Made by a program: the position numbers and the translations under genes. The notes below the pieces were generated by a model. It was not told where the DNA came from, searched no databases, and saw only the letters and a program-made list of their open reading frames with translations. Below are positions 51,331 through 61,959 of a stretch of 64,000 bases of DNA, piece after piece; position 1 is the first letter of the stretch, and every line of letters starts with the position of its first letter. Source of the stretch: Sipunculus nudus (taxonomy: Eukaryota; Annelida; Sipuncula; Golfingiida; Sipunculidae). The stretch is from positions 49,088,079 to 49,152,078 of the forward strand of contig CM049309.1 of NCBI GenBank assembly GCA_026874595.1, read 5' to 3'.

Positions 51331-53264
51331 CGACATTTTACAATTACACCTAAAAAACCTTAGTAAACAGAGAAAATCGGTTACTCTTGTGTCTCGTGAG
51401 AAAATTGTATAGTGGAATATATAATATATAGTTGATTAGTGTCGGTATAAATATCAAGAAATGAGCAGTAATGAGAAAATATTGTCTAGTTTTCCGGAAA
51501 CGGAAATGTAAACTCTGAATTAGCTAGGGCTCGCAAGGCACTGTTAACAGTATCTATGATACTCACGAAATCTGCAGCTACGATAACCGTACCATTAACT
51601 TCTTTATTATTGTGATATCACGATATGAAGTCTGTCTCTGATTTCGGTTCACAAACATGTCCTACTGTGATCATTTGGTAAAATTAATACCAACACCACA
51701 CGATTTTTATTCGGAACAACATTTAATTTAAAGAATAATAATTATTTTAAATAAGCGCATTGATTTCTATAAAAGTTTAATCATTAAAATATATACGTAT
51801 CAGTATAGTATCAAAATAATAGATCAATAGATTGAATCACGTTCTCCTGAAAACTTTCTGAGTTTCATTGGCCTTAAAGTAATCACAGAAACATTGCAGC
51901 AACAGTGAAGATTGGAGTGAAGCTGAATTCCCGAGCTTGACAGTGATACCACGATATCACAAAATATCGGCATAAACTTAAATCATTTTCGTGACTTAAA
52001 AAAAAACTTAATTCGTCCCAACATTATTCAAAATGGAACCCAAAGTCTATATTTTTTTAGAAGTCTTATTCTAATGATTCATGGACTGCGTGACTCTGAT
52101 TTTAGCAGGATCCATGCAGCAAAACCCAAAGGTACTGCGTAATCACGTTTTAAGTACAATGACAATACTCGACGGAGTTTCGGATTTCAGTCATACCTTC
52201 TGAATAATACGCAGTATGGAAATGAAACCCCGTGTGCACGAAACTAGGCACATTGAAACACGTCATGTATAATCACATCGTCAAGGCCATATTTTGAACT
52301 GTACATGGAGTAAATTGTAGAAAGTGGATTTTTGTGAGATAAAAAGTGCCAGGTTCTGTATAGAACTAGAATTTAAATTTCCACTCAAATCCGGTGTGGG
52401 AAAAATTTTTGGAGCCGGTTTTGAATTTTTAAAGATAAAACTATGATACAGAAAGTTTTGATATTGAGAGCCGAGTTTAGAAATTAATGTGAATATAACA
52501 TGGCACAAGCAACTTTGGGACGTGTCCATACTTTATAATACTTTAATGGTCTTCTTGATTGTTATTTAAATTAATTTAGAGTTGAATATAAAATGTTAAT
52601 ATATATTCATATTCACAGCTTTTTTGCCTTTATTGTAAAGGCTAGTGAAACACATACTGATCATATTTTGGTCATTTGGAAACAGATATACCCAGCTGTA
52701 TTTCGATGTTTTAAACTTAACGTCCTTTTTTCTTCGGAAAAAAAAAAAGAAATAATCACGATATCGGGCAAGTTGTCAAGCACTACAGATCATACTTGGT
52801 CCTGTTGACAGGAAGTCCAATGTATATAATTATTTTTATTATAAATGGCACTCACACAAAAAGGTGGTGAGAGCCATCGTGCTAATGAAGCTTCAACAAC
52901 ACTAAACGCTCAGCAAGAGAAGAGATTTTAGGGCGTGCGGTTACCTGTACACTTGTAATTATGATAGGAATCAAAGCAAAAGTGACAATTTTTCGTTGAA
53001 ATTTCAAATGCCTATCAAAAATAAACATATACCAGACGTCCTGGAATAACTGAATATTGCGTACAGCAACGAAAAGAAGTAATGTTTGGAACTCGCACAT
53101 GTTACATGATAACTCTATTACCAGTTTTATATTTCGATTATGCCGAAATTTGCTAGATTGTGAGCAGAGGGACACGTAATGAAGACATTTAAACCCAAGA
53201 TGCTCTTAAGGAGAGAGACACTGGCCGTGCAAGTGTTCCCCGCATATGTAGTATATTAACTAGA

Positions 53265-53425
53265 AGGGTATACACGACCCATTTTAGGACTCAATAGGCA
53301 TTTTTATTGGACTGGAAAGCCTACTGGGGTCGCAGCACAAATCAAAGGAAAATGCACTGCAACAACTATCCATCCTCTTGCATCGATATCGTAGTAAACA
53401 AATGATAATCTTAAGATAAGGCTAC
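53265..53425 (-). repeat. Dispersed repeat A, copy 3 (diverged)
   Basis: Partial match to copy 2: CATTTTTATTGGAC, GCCTACT, AAAATGCACTGCAA, ATCGTA and TAATCTTAA appear in the same order. Confidence 0.5.
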
Positions 53426-53652
53426 GTGTGATGAATTAACAGAAATACATGTGAATTAACAAACCAAATTGGAAATCTTTATTTTGACAAGTCATTCCCT
53501 GTGTCGCCTACAATTTGCTATCGTGTAAGTTACCTTAGCGACGCATGCTTGTATTCACGTGGCCAGATTTTTCAACACACAGGCAGTTGTATTTACTGAT
53601 AAACTGAGTTACAAGTAAATTTTTCACATATGGTAGGTTTGGTTAGAAATCT

Positions 53653-53808
53653 GGTTTAAACCAATGTCACGTGACAGCATACTTGTAGGCCATGAGCTGT
53701 TAAAAATAATGAAAACAATTTACATACTTTGGTTTAAACCAATGTCACGTGACAGCATACTTGTTGGCCATGAGCTGTTAAAAATAATGAAAACTATTTA
53801 CATACTTA
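53653..53808. repeat. Tandem 78-bp duplication with E-box palindrome
   Basis: Copies at 53653-53730 and 53731-53808 are nearly identical. Each starts with the palindrome GGTTTAAACC, directly followed by AATGTCACGTGAC (a CCAAT box and a CACGTG E-box in a 10-bp palindrome). Confidence 0.9.
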
Positions 53809-54870
53809 TCGAGCTTTGCAGTGCTGTTCTCGACATATATAAGCAATGCCCTCTGACATCTCGAGAGACTTCCTAACGGCAGAGGGGCGGAGTTGTTACA
53901 TCCAAAGAATAAATTCAAGGCTTTACCCTCACAAAGAGAAGTAATATCAGGACTTATTATGTGGTTTACCTTTGGTTAATAGTAACAATATGATAGGAAG
54001 CGAAACTGATATTCATGATGCAAAGGACTCTTTTTTTTCAGTAATATAAGTGTTGGTAATAAAAATAAAAACATATCCAACAACACTTTAATTAATCTAG
54101 GGAATCTCTTTATTTTTAGAAAAGAGAGCTAACATGAAAATATTCGAAAATACCAGCCAGGTCAAATAATAAAGCATGGTACCTTGGCCCATAAACCGAA
54201 ACTTGCATGTCTTGTAGACAAAAGTTCCAGAGTAATATGACAGAATCTGGTGCACAATAGAGCACAGGAAATTTAAACGTATTCATAACTATGAGGATCT
54301 GGTGAACTTCGTATAAATGATGAGACATCGATGTCAATATATGTAAGTAACTGATATATCATCTTGTCCTGTCGTAGACGTATGAGGTCCCATGGATCAC
54401 ATTCAGCAGAGAATGATGCAGCAAATGCGTGAACATTCAAGTCATCCATACGTTTTCAACAAAAGTTTGGTATTTTTTCGTTTATTCCTGTCCTTCAGAT
54501 TCGATACTACTCATTTTGTCCAACTTTTCTCTACGGATTTGAAAGCTAATACGTATACCTAAATGTATTGGTTTTGTTAGAAGTGATGTTTAGACATTTC
54601 AGAATAATGAGTGCTTTATATCACGCTTTTAGTTCATTTTGGCAGAATACAAAAGGTTTCCAAACAAATTTTACAAGCATATAGACTCCCTTTTAATACA
54701 TTGTAATGGTTGGACGTGTGTGTTTAAACACATTCCACTTGTGTCTTTTTATGAGAACAGGACTGTATTGCCAGGCTACAATGTTATGATCTACACATGC
54801 GCGGTAACTCTGAAGAGAAGAAACACTGGTCGGATCCCTAATAAATCTTGATTTGTAAATTTGCTCGGTA

Positions 54871-54889
54871 CGACCACCAGATGGCGTGC
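54871..54889 (+). promoter_or_regulatory. CTCF-like motif
   Basis: CGACCACCAGATGGCG fits the first 16 positions of the vertebrate CTCF consensus; the last three do not. Confidence 0.35.
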
Positions 54890-55894
54890 GCGCTTGGTTT
54901 TCTTGCCACCAATCGTACCCGATGCAAGTTTATTACCACATGTGCACAGGGGTAAACACACGATTTAAGAACGAATTATTGGAAGTTAATATTTTAATAA
55001 TAATAATATTTTAAGAAGAAAATACACTTCATGTATATTTAACATTCATGGCTCTATAACTTACCGCATGTTACCAAGTACTGTAGTAGTCATCGTTTAA
55101 ATATGGAAAGGGAGAGAAAACCGTTTAGATATTTTCTTTATATTTGCTATTTTTATTAATCCTTGACATTTTTTTCAGTTTTTAAGAAATTATATCCATA
55201 CGGAAGAAATGGTACAGTGCCTATTTATTTATGGACTGGACTTCCAACTGAGATTAGAAAAATTTATCCGAAAGAATCGAGGCTATCCAGACTGCATGGT
55301 ATACCTAACATTCTCGCCATTGCATTTGGCTTATCGGCAAAGTGGTTGAAACGCTGGACCGACATAAGTTTGAATCTGGGATAGACCCTGATAAAAATAA
55401 CTTTATATTTACGTGACTATATATATATTTTTATAGATCCGACACACTTTAAGCGGGTGTGGCGAAAGAAATTAATATAATAATTTTCTAGATTAAATAG
55501 GCTTTCTTGTGGAAGTTCTTCAAATGTAAAGTATCTCCAATATACGGTCTCTTTTTAATTCCCTAAAAAATTCCCTATTACATATGAGTGTAATAAACTA
55601 TCGCTGTCACAACCATGTCATTGCAGACAAAAATTGCAGATTGTAAAAAATGTAATATTATTACCCAAGTCTCAACATTTTAAATAAAAAAATTATTATC
55701 AAATACATCTGAGCACAAAAAAGTGAAAATATTAAACTTGCTATTTTGTTCGCACTTTCAGAATCGAAAATATCAATTCCTTTTAACAGGGCACAACGCC
55801 TATTCAGATTTAATATGCCCTTATTGTGGTCAAGTTGGTATACGAGAAATTTGTAACAAAGCACACTGCTCAGACTCGGACTCACAAGAGTACG

Positions 55895-56200
55895 ACTCTT
55901 GTTTAGGGATTGTTGGAGTCAGAATCTGACACCCACAATGCACCGGGCTTCTAAATATACCAGCGGCGTAGGTATATATACATGTAGTGAAGAGGACAAT
56001 GTAGTCCGTTCAAGGGTGTTGCATTAGAATTGTTTCAAGGCAAATAACAAAAACATGGGTGTTTTGTGATAAAACTATGCGGAATAAGTAATATTTTGTA
56101 AGCATGTGCACGTGAATAGTAAACATGTGGTGTTTCCTTGAATTGTAAAAAAATGTATTTTGATGTTTTACAGTTGAGACAAGTAGTCCATGCCGCCTCA
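55895..56200 (+). repeat. Dispersed repeat B, copy 2
   Basis: Plus-oriented copy of repeat B. The 150-codon minus frame and 86-codon plus frame here overlap it and are not called as genes. Confidence 0.75.
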
Positions 56201-56495
56201 CAGTGCAAAGAAAAATAGCAACATTTTGGAAAGAAACGACATCTGGCGGAAGGGTGATAACAAGGCACATAACGGTGAACTTTTCTTACCTCTACGTAAT
56301 TATTGCTGTTATGACCTTTATAATATATGTTATAAACCTGCTGGTACAATTTTGTAGTGATCGTTTTCGGCTGTGGTCTGGTTTGGATAAAATCTATATT
56401 GAGCTTTTTGACATACGCGTACTGTCGTACCATCGGAATCTTCAGTTCAATATGACCACCTAACTCTTTAGGAGGAATTTTTTTCAAGATTCCTC

Positions 56496-56501
56496 TTTAT
56501 T
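56496..56501 (-). terminator. AATAAA polyadenylation signal of the protease gene
   Basis: Canonical hexamer on the minus strand, 91 nt beyond the protease stop. Spacing suits a short 3' UTR. Confidence 0.6.
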
Positions 56502-56591
56502 TCTGTGTATATAATTTTAAATATAATAGTCTAATGGCCCATGCACAGGCGCACTGGAGATTGTGGCGTTTCTTTTATGGCCTAACGTTTG

Positions 56592-56753
56592 TTAGTATCT
56601 CCTTATTTTGTCAGCTATCCATGAAGCATAGTGTGACACTCTTGTGAAACATCCAGGTTTGCCGCCAGGGTTGGTAGCACTTGTGAAAGACGCAATCCCA
56701 GCTTGCACCCACTTCCCGTTCTTCTTGCACACAAGCGGCCCACCGGAATCACC
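56592..56753 (-). CDS. Protease exon 7: catalytic Ser and stop
   Basis: Acceptor atacgcacgcag, then GDSGGPLVC (Ser254) and a C-terminal [18 protein letters not shown] before TAA at 56594-56592. Residues 214-216 read S-F-T, as in elastases (S-F-V) rather than trypsins (S-W-G). Confidence 0.96.
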   Translation of the reverse strand, partial: GDSGGPLVCKKNGKWVQAGIASFTSATNPGGKPGCFTRVSHYASWIADKIRRY

Positions 56754-57232
56754 CTGCGTGCGTATAACAATGAAAATATCAGCGATTGAAACTTCATCAA
56801 TTTATTAGATTACATATGTCAGATTGTTTAAGTTCATAATCATTGGGTACAGTATAAGACAAGGTAGGATAACAGTTTACAATAATACCGTGGAAAGTTG
56901 TGTATCCTAATCCACTGGACATAATGCACACTTTTAGTTGTGTAAGTAGTTTCACGATTCATGCCTAAATGAGTTTACACAAACAATGGCGTTATAAAAT
57001 CATTTACACCTCCATGCCCAAACCAAACAACAGTGTTTACATATCTTATTGACTGAAGAACTGTGTGGTGGCCGATCGGTTACATTTCGAGTACTATCAT
57101 ATACAAGTGTTAGTCATTATTATGAACTGAAGATAGTGGTAAGCCATTTTAAATTAATGTTATACCCTAAATTGCATATATCAAGTTAAGCTACTAAAGT
57201 GTTCTTTCTTTTAATATACATGTATATGAATG

Positions 57233-57264
<32 letters not shown>

Positions 57265-60200
57265 AAGCTTTCATTTAATTTTGTGATAAATTTAGGTATT
57301 ATTTAAAAAACTTTTTTTTAATTATACCAGCGCTTTATCAAGAACACAGTAAGTTAATATGAATGGAGAGATGATAGTGAAATTGTTACGTCAAACATTC
57401 ATCTATTAGACACAACAATGTCACATTTCATAACCCAGTGTTTTATTTGCTCATAAGACATGACTGTCTTGTACCTTTAAACCCGTTTAAAAATGTGAAT
57501 GACCTTTTCAAAACAGGTCTTATTCTGGCTAACTCTGTGTATATTTGTTAATGAGGTTTAGGTAATAACTGCTTAGAAAAGTCTTTTTATGACCCCTTGA
57601 CGCGGAAATTGAAAGGTCACTGCTTATTGTTAGTAAGAACATATGAAGAATCTCTCGTCATTTGCAAAACTTTGGTTCGTCTGATTTGCCCAAGATGTCC
57701 TTGTTGTGTTACGACCTATGGCCATTTTGTCCCCCCCATGTTATAAACACGTGGATATGAATGTAACGGACAGTCCATGCAACGTGGCATACGTGTTTTT
57801 TGGCTTATATTTTTAATATGGAGTTAAGGGATTATCTTTATTCAATAAACGTCAGATAACGGAATAGGCTCCTTTAAGCAATCTTTTAGTATCTGTTATT
57901 TTATATGAGTGTTTGTTGATCGATAAAATATGGATCTGCATGTGAAACGTAATATATTTTTTATATTAAAAATGTAAACTACTTGTACAGACCTTGCATA
58001 TTCCTTGTTGATTGTCTGGCAGCATACGGCCAGCACACATCCTCGACTCTGAGAAGTCAGGGAACCTATATCCCCACGTGTTCTTACACTCCCGGTCGCT
58101 GACCTTCTTTAGCTCTACAGCTCGAGCCACGTCGGACACAGGGCCACCTGTAAATACGGGTCAATCAAATACATTATTGACAATCACGTACATTTAAATC
58201 AATCATAGTACTGGCTTTGTTTGCTAAGCAAATGTGAAGGGGACAAACCAAAGGAGAACACCCTTAAATTAGGAGTCCATTCAACCACCCACCGCCCCCG
58301 CCCCCCCCCCCCCCCCCCCACCGCCCCCCCCGCCCCCCGCCCCCTTCCCCTCCCACTCCCCACCCCCGGTTATGACAAAGAAGAAAAAAACTCCCCTATA
58401 TCAGCTTGTCTGAACTTTTTTCACAATTAATTAAAATATTATTATGGTTATAAGACAGAATTTTCAACATACAAACCTTCAACAACATACCATATATAGC
58501 CTGACATTTTTGGTGATTCAGTGAGGCAACGGACGCCTACGATATCATTTTTTTTTTCCTAAACATGAGGTTCATAATTGAAAAATTGATTGAGGGAAAC
58601 CTGAAGAAATATTGAAATATCTGGATGAAGGAATCATCTTGCATCGCTTTGTTTAAAATTCTGCGATTTGTTAGCTTAAAACTGGGTGGAATAGTACTTT
58701 GTCGTCCTCGTAAAAAGTTTGGACAATGTCACCTCTCTTCGAAACGAGGCCTATGAACCAAACTTATTTTAAATTCATTTTACCCTATGAAGTATATATA
58801 TCATTTTCAACATAATACATTTTTCTTTTTGGTGGTTACATATCTATTATTGTTTATTCATTCCGTGTAATGTTTATTTTTTATTAAATTTAATTTGATG
58901 TTTCAATTTTAAGCAAGAAAGAAATATCCTAGAAAAAAAAGTAAACTTGCATGCTTTATTCTGAATGTAATTAAAATTACAAATTTATTTTTTAAATATA
59001 AATGTAGAATGAGTATCCAATATAACTTTACTATCCACTTTCACACAAATGCTTATTTTGTAAAAGAAAATTTAGACCTACCCTTGTCTGTACATCCCCA
59101 CCCCTTCATAACACAGGCATCGCCATCTGCCGGCCAGCTTTGTCCTACAGCTTTGTCCGGTAGGTCAACAGGTCCGATGTCATTCCGTCTATCAACAGGC
59201 AGATCAGCCTCCAGCTTTATCAACGCGATGTCGTGCTTCCACATATCTGTCAGAAACGAGAAATAATAAATATTTATATATAATAATAATTATTACAATT
59301 TTACTCACGTAGACATGTCTGAATGCATGTAAATGTATGCATAGTGGACACGATCACTGTGTCGCAATTTTATTATATGGTAAACTTAACTGTATTTAAG
59401 AGATCTTGCAACGAAGACTTCTGCATTAGAAACCATGATGTACAATCCATTTTTATTATATATTTTCGTTCACTTTAAATGTTTAAAATATTTAAAATGT
59501 ATTCAGGAATCTCTCGAGACAGAACAAACTTCGTTGAGGAAATGAATTGGAACATGACGAGACCATCCTTAGTATAGCCCTCTTACCGACTGGCCCTTTG
59601 TACTGCTCGTGTATGATAACCCTCTCTCCGTGAAGTTTCTGGTAGGCGTACGGATTTCCAGACTTCCTGTCAAACCAGCCCTTGATACGGGCTCCGAGGC
59701 TTTGCTGCAATCATAAATTTTTATTGATATACCAGTGCAACTAGAATGTTTCTGGAAAACTGTTCTGACAATCTATATTGTAGTTGACGGTGGCGCTAAA
59801 ACATTGTCACGCAACTGCTCTGTGGACTTGATGCGTAATCCTGAGGAATGTGACATTATTTTGGATATTTTGCGGCGGGTCTATGACAGCTGGGTAAAAC
59901 TCGCGGACTTGCCCCAACACAAGAATAGGTGATGCAAGTGAAACTTTAACAAATACCAGAAATTTAACTGGTCTCTCAACCCACCCAGAGGCTCTCCAGC
60001 CAGCATACATTTAATGTGTTACCATATAAATCATAATTTAACATTTATGAATGAATTCAAAATGTTCTGAGGGGTTTACAGCACCAGGAGAAGGTATAAT
60101 AAAAATAAAACACAGGATAGATTTCTTATTCATCCCAATTGGGATATTCGTTGTGGTGCTAGTAGACCCATTGTTTCAGACGGTTTCCCGTCTGATGGCA

Positions 60201-61260
60201 ATTTATGACCATCTTTGCTCTTGATTGTTTTTGACATACAAATGTACATTATAGATATATGTAAACCTCTCCCCTCGGGCACCCCTTTATTTTAAGACAT
60301 CCCTGTATCAGAGAAACTTTTGATAATGGTCCTGTGTGATAAATTACATGGTAGGTTAAATATCTCCTTATTACGAGCACCCATCTGTTCCCATAGACCT
60401 ATGTTAATAAACAATTTACAGTTCCTCCTTCATACTGTAATATAAAGTACATATACTTCATACTCTAAATATGAGTTAAAAAATATTTGTTGTGTTTGGT
60501 CATTATTGATTGTTTAATATTCTAATTTACTAGTCTACAAATATCGGATTATAAAAACGATATGGATTTATCACTTACATCCATTTTCTCCTCGCCCAAC
60601 TTCACGTGCCAGTTCCTTGGTTCTTTAGCTTGGCGACTGAAACAGAAACATAAAATAACCGTTAACCCTTCATTTTTATAACATTGGTTAAAGGCCACAA
60701 AATAAGGTTCTTTGAAATAAACACTTCCATTTTATAAGAATTTTTTTATTGTTATCTTTTCAATAACAATAAAATAATATCAACAGTTCGCTGTTCTCAC
60801 GGCAATGTCTATTGATCACTTATGCAAAATGTTCATCCATTATGGTATCATAGAAAATTGATTATATTTTGTGTGGTTCATATGAAACTTTTAAAAAATG
60901 TCTCCATCTGTATATTTAAAGCCGCACGTTCCATATTTTTGGTCCGAGGATCCGTAGAACATTTCTACCTTGCCGTAAATGTATGTGAAGCCTAAGATAA
61001 TTGTGATGATGTTGATGTTAAGCCACTTTACGGTTTTTTCCCAAATTACTCTTGAACTCCTTATTTTCGAAGATTACCCAAGCACGGACAATGGATATAA
61101 TATGAAATTACAGCTGCTGTTAAAGGTCAGATGCACCACAGTTATCCGGAGTCCATAACCAGTATATATTCACCTCTGGATAGAATGAATTTGTGCCGAA
61201 GACCTTTACAGGGGTCTTACTGCAGAAGAACAATTCGCATAATACTGAACAAATGTATAC

Positions 61261-61331
<71 letters not shown>

Positions 61332-61892
61332 TGCGTGAATGCTGGAAAAGCCCCGCAGTATCTCTTTCTCTGTACGGGAATGTTTTGTTTATTTCTAAAG
61401 ACAACATGACTTTAACAATAGGAATAGTCGTTGTCAGTCCAACGCCTACGCCATGAGGCCTTTCTCTGCTTGGTTAATATGACAACACTTTCTCCATGAT
61501 ACATGAAAATACTTTTGCTGTATCTTGATCTGTTTGATATTTTCATACAACATGCCGTATTCTACCAGATGATATAATGTTTTATAGAAATTCTAATTTC
61601 CTGTTAATTTTGCTCGAAAAAACTCTTCTGTACGTCTTTGGAAATATAATCATCATCACATTCTAGGACCCGTGTAACGAATTCCATCCAGGGTACACAC
61701 CAGTCGGTAGTTTGCATTAAAGCATCAGTATCTTTTGTTCTGTCAAAATTAACTGACAAAGTATGTTTGAAAGGAAGAAAAGCTGCTTTGAAGGTCTCAT
61801 TTAAAGAAGGCTTTGTGTTGCCTTCAGTAACAGTAATTTACCCGAGGCTGAAAGAATTAAATCGGATTTACATGTTTAGGTAACAATGGAAG

Positions 61893-61959
<67 letters not shown>

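Larger units (their letters stand above)
50114..56495. other. Intergenic stretch left of the protease gene
   Basis: Contains (AT)n (51279-51326), repeat A copy 3, a 78-bp tandem duplication, a CTCF-like site and repeat B copy 2. A plus-strand terminal-exon-like frame at about 55180-55384 (acceptor tttttttcag; includes GTVPIYLWTGLPTEI) has no recognised family and no partner; I leave it uncalled. Confidence 0.45.

Noticed and set aside
56035-56487. 150-codon minus and 86-codon plus frames
   Set aside because: Largely within or next to dispersed repeat B and mutually antisense; no homologous motif seen.
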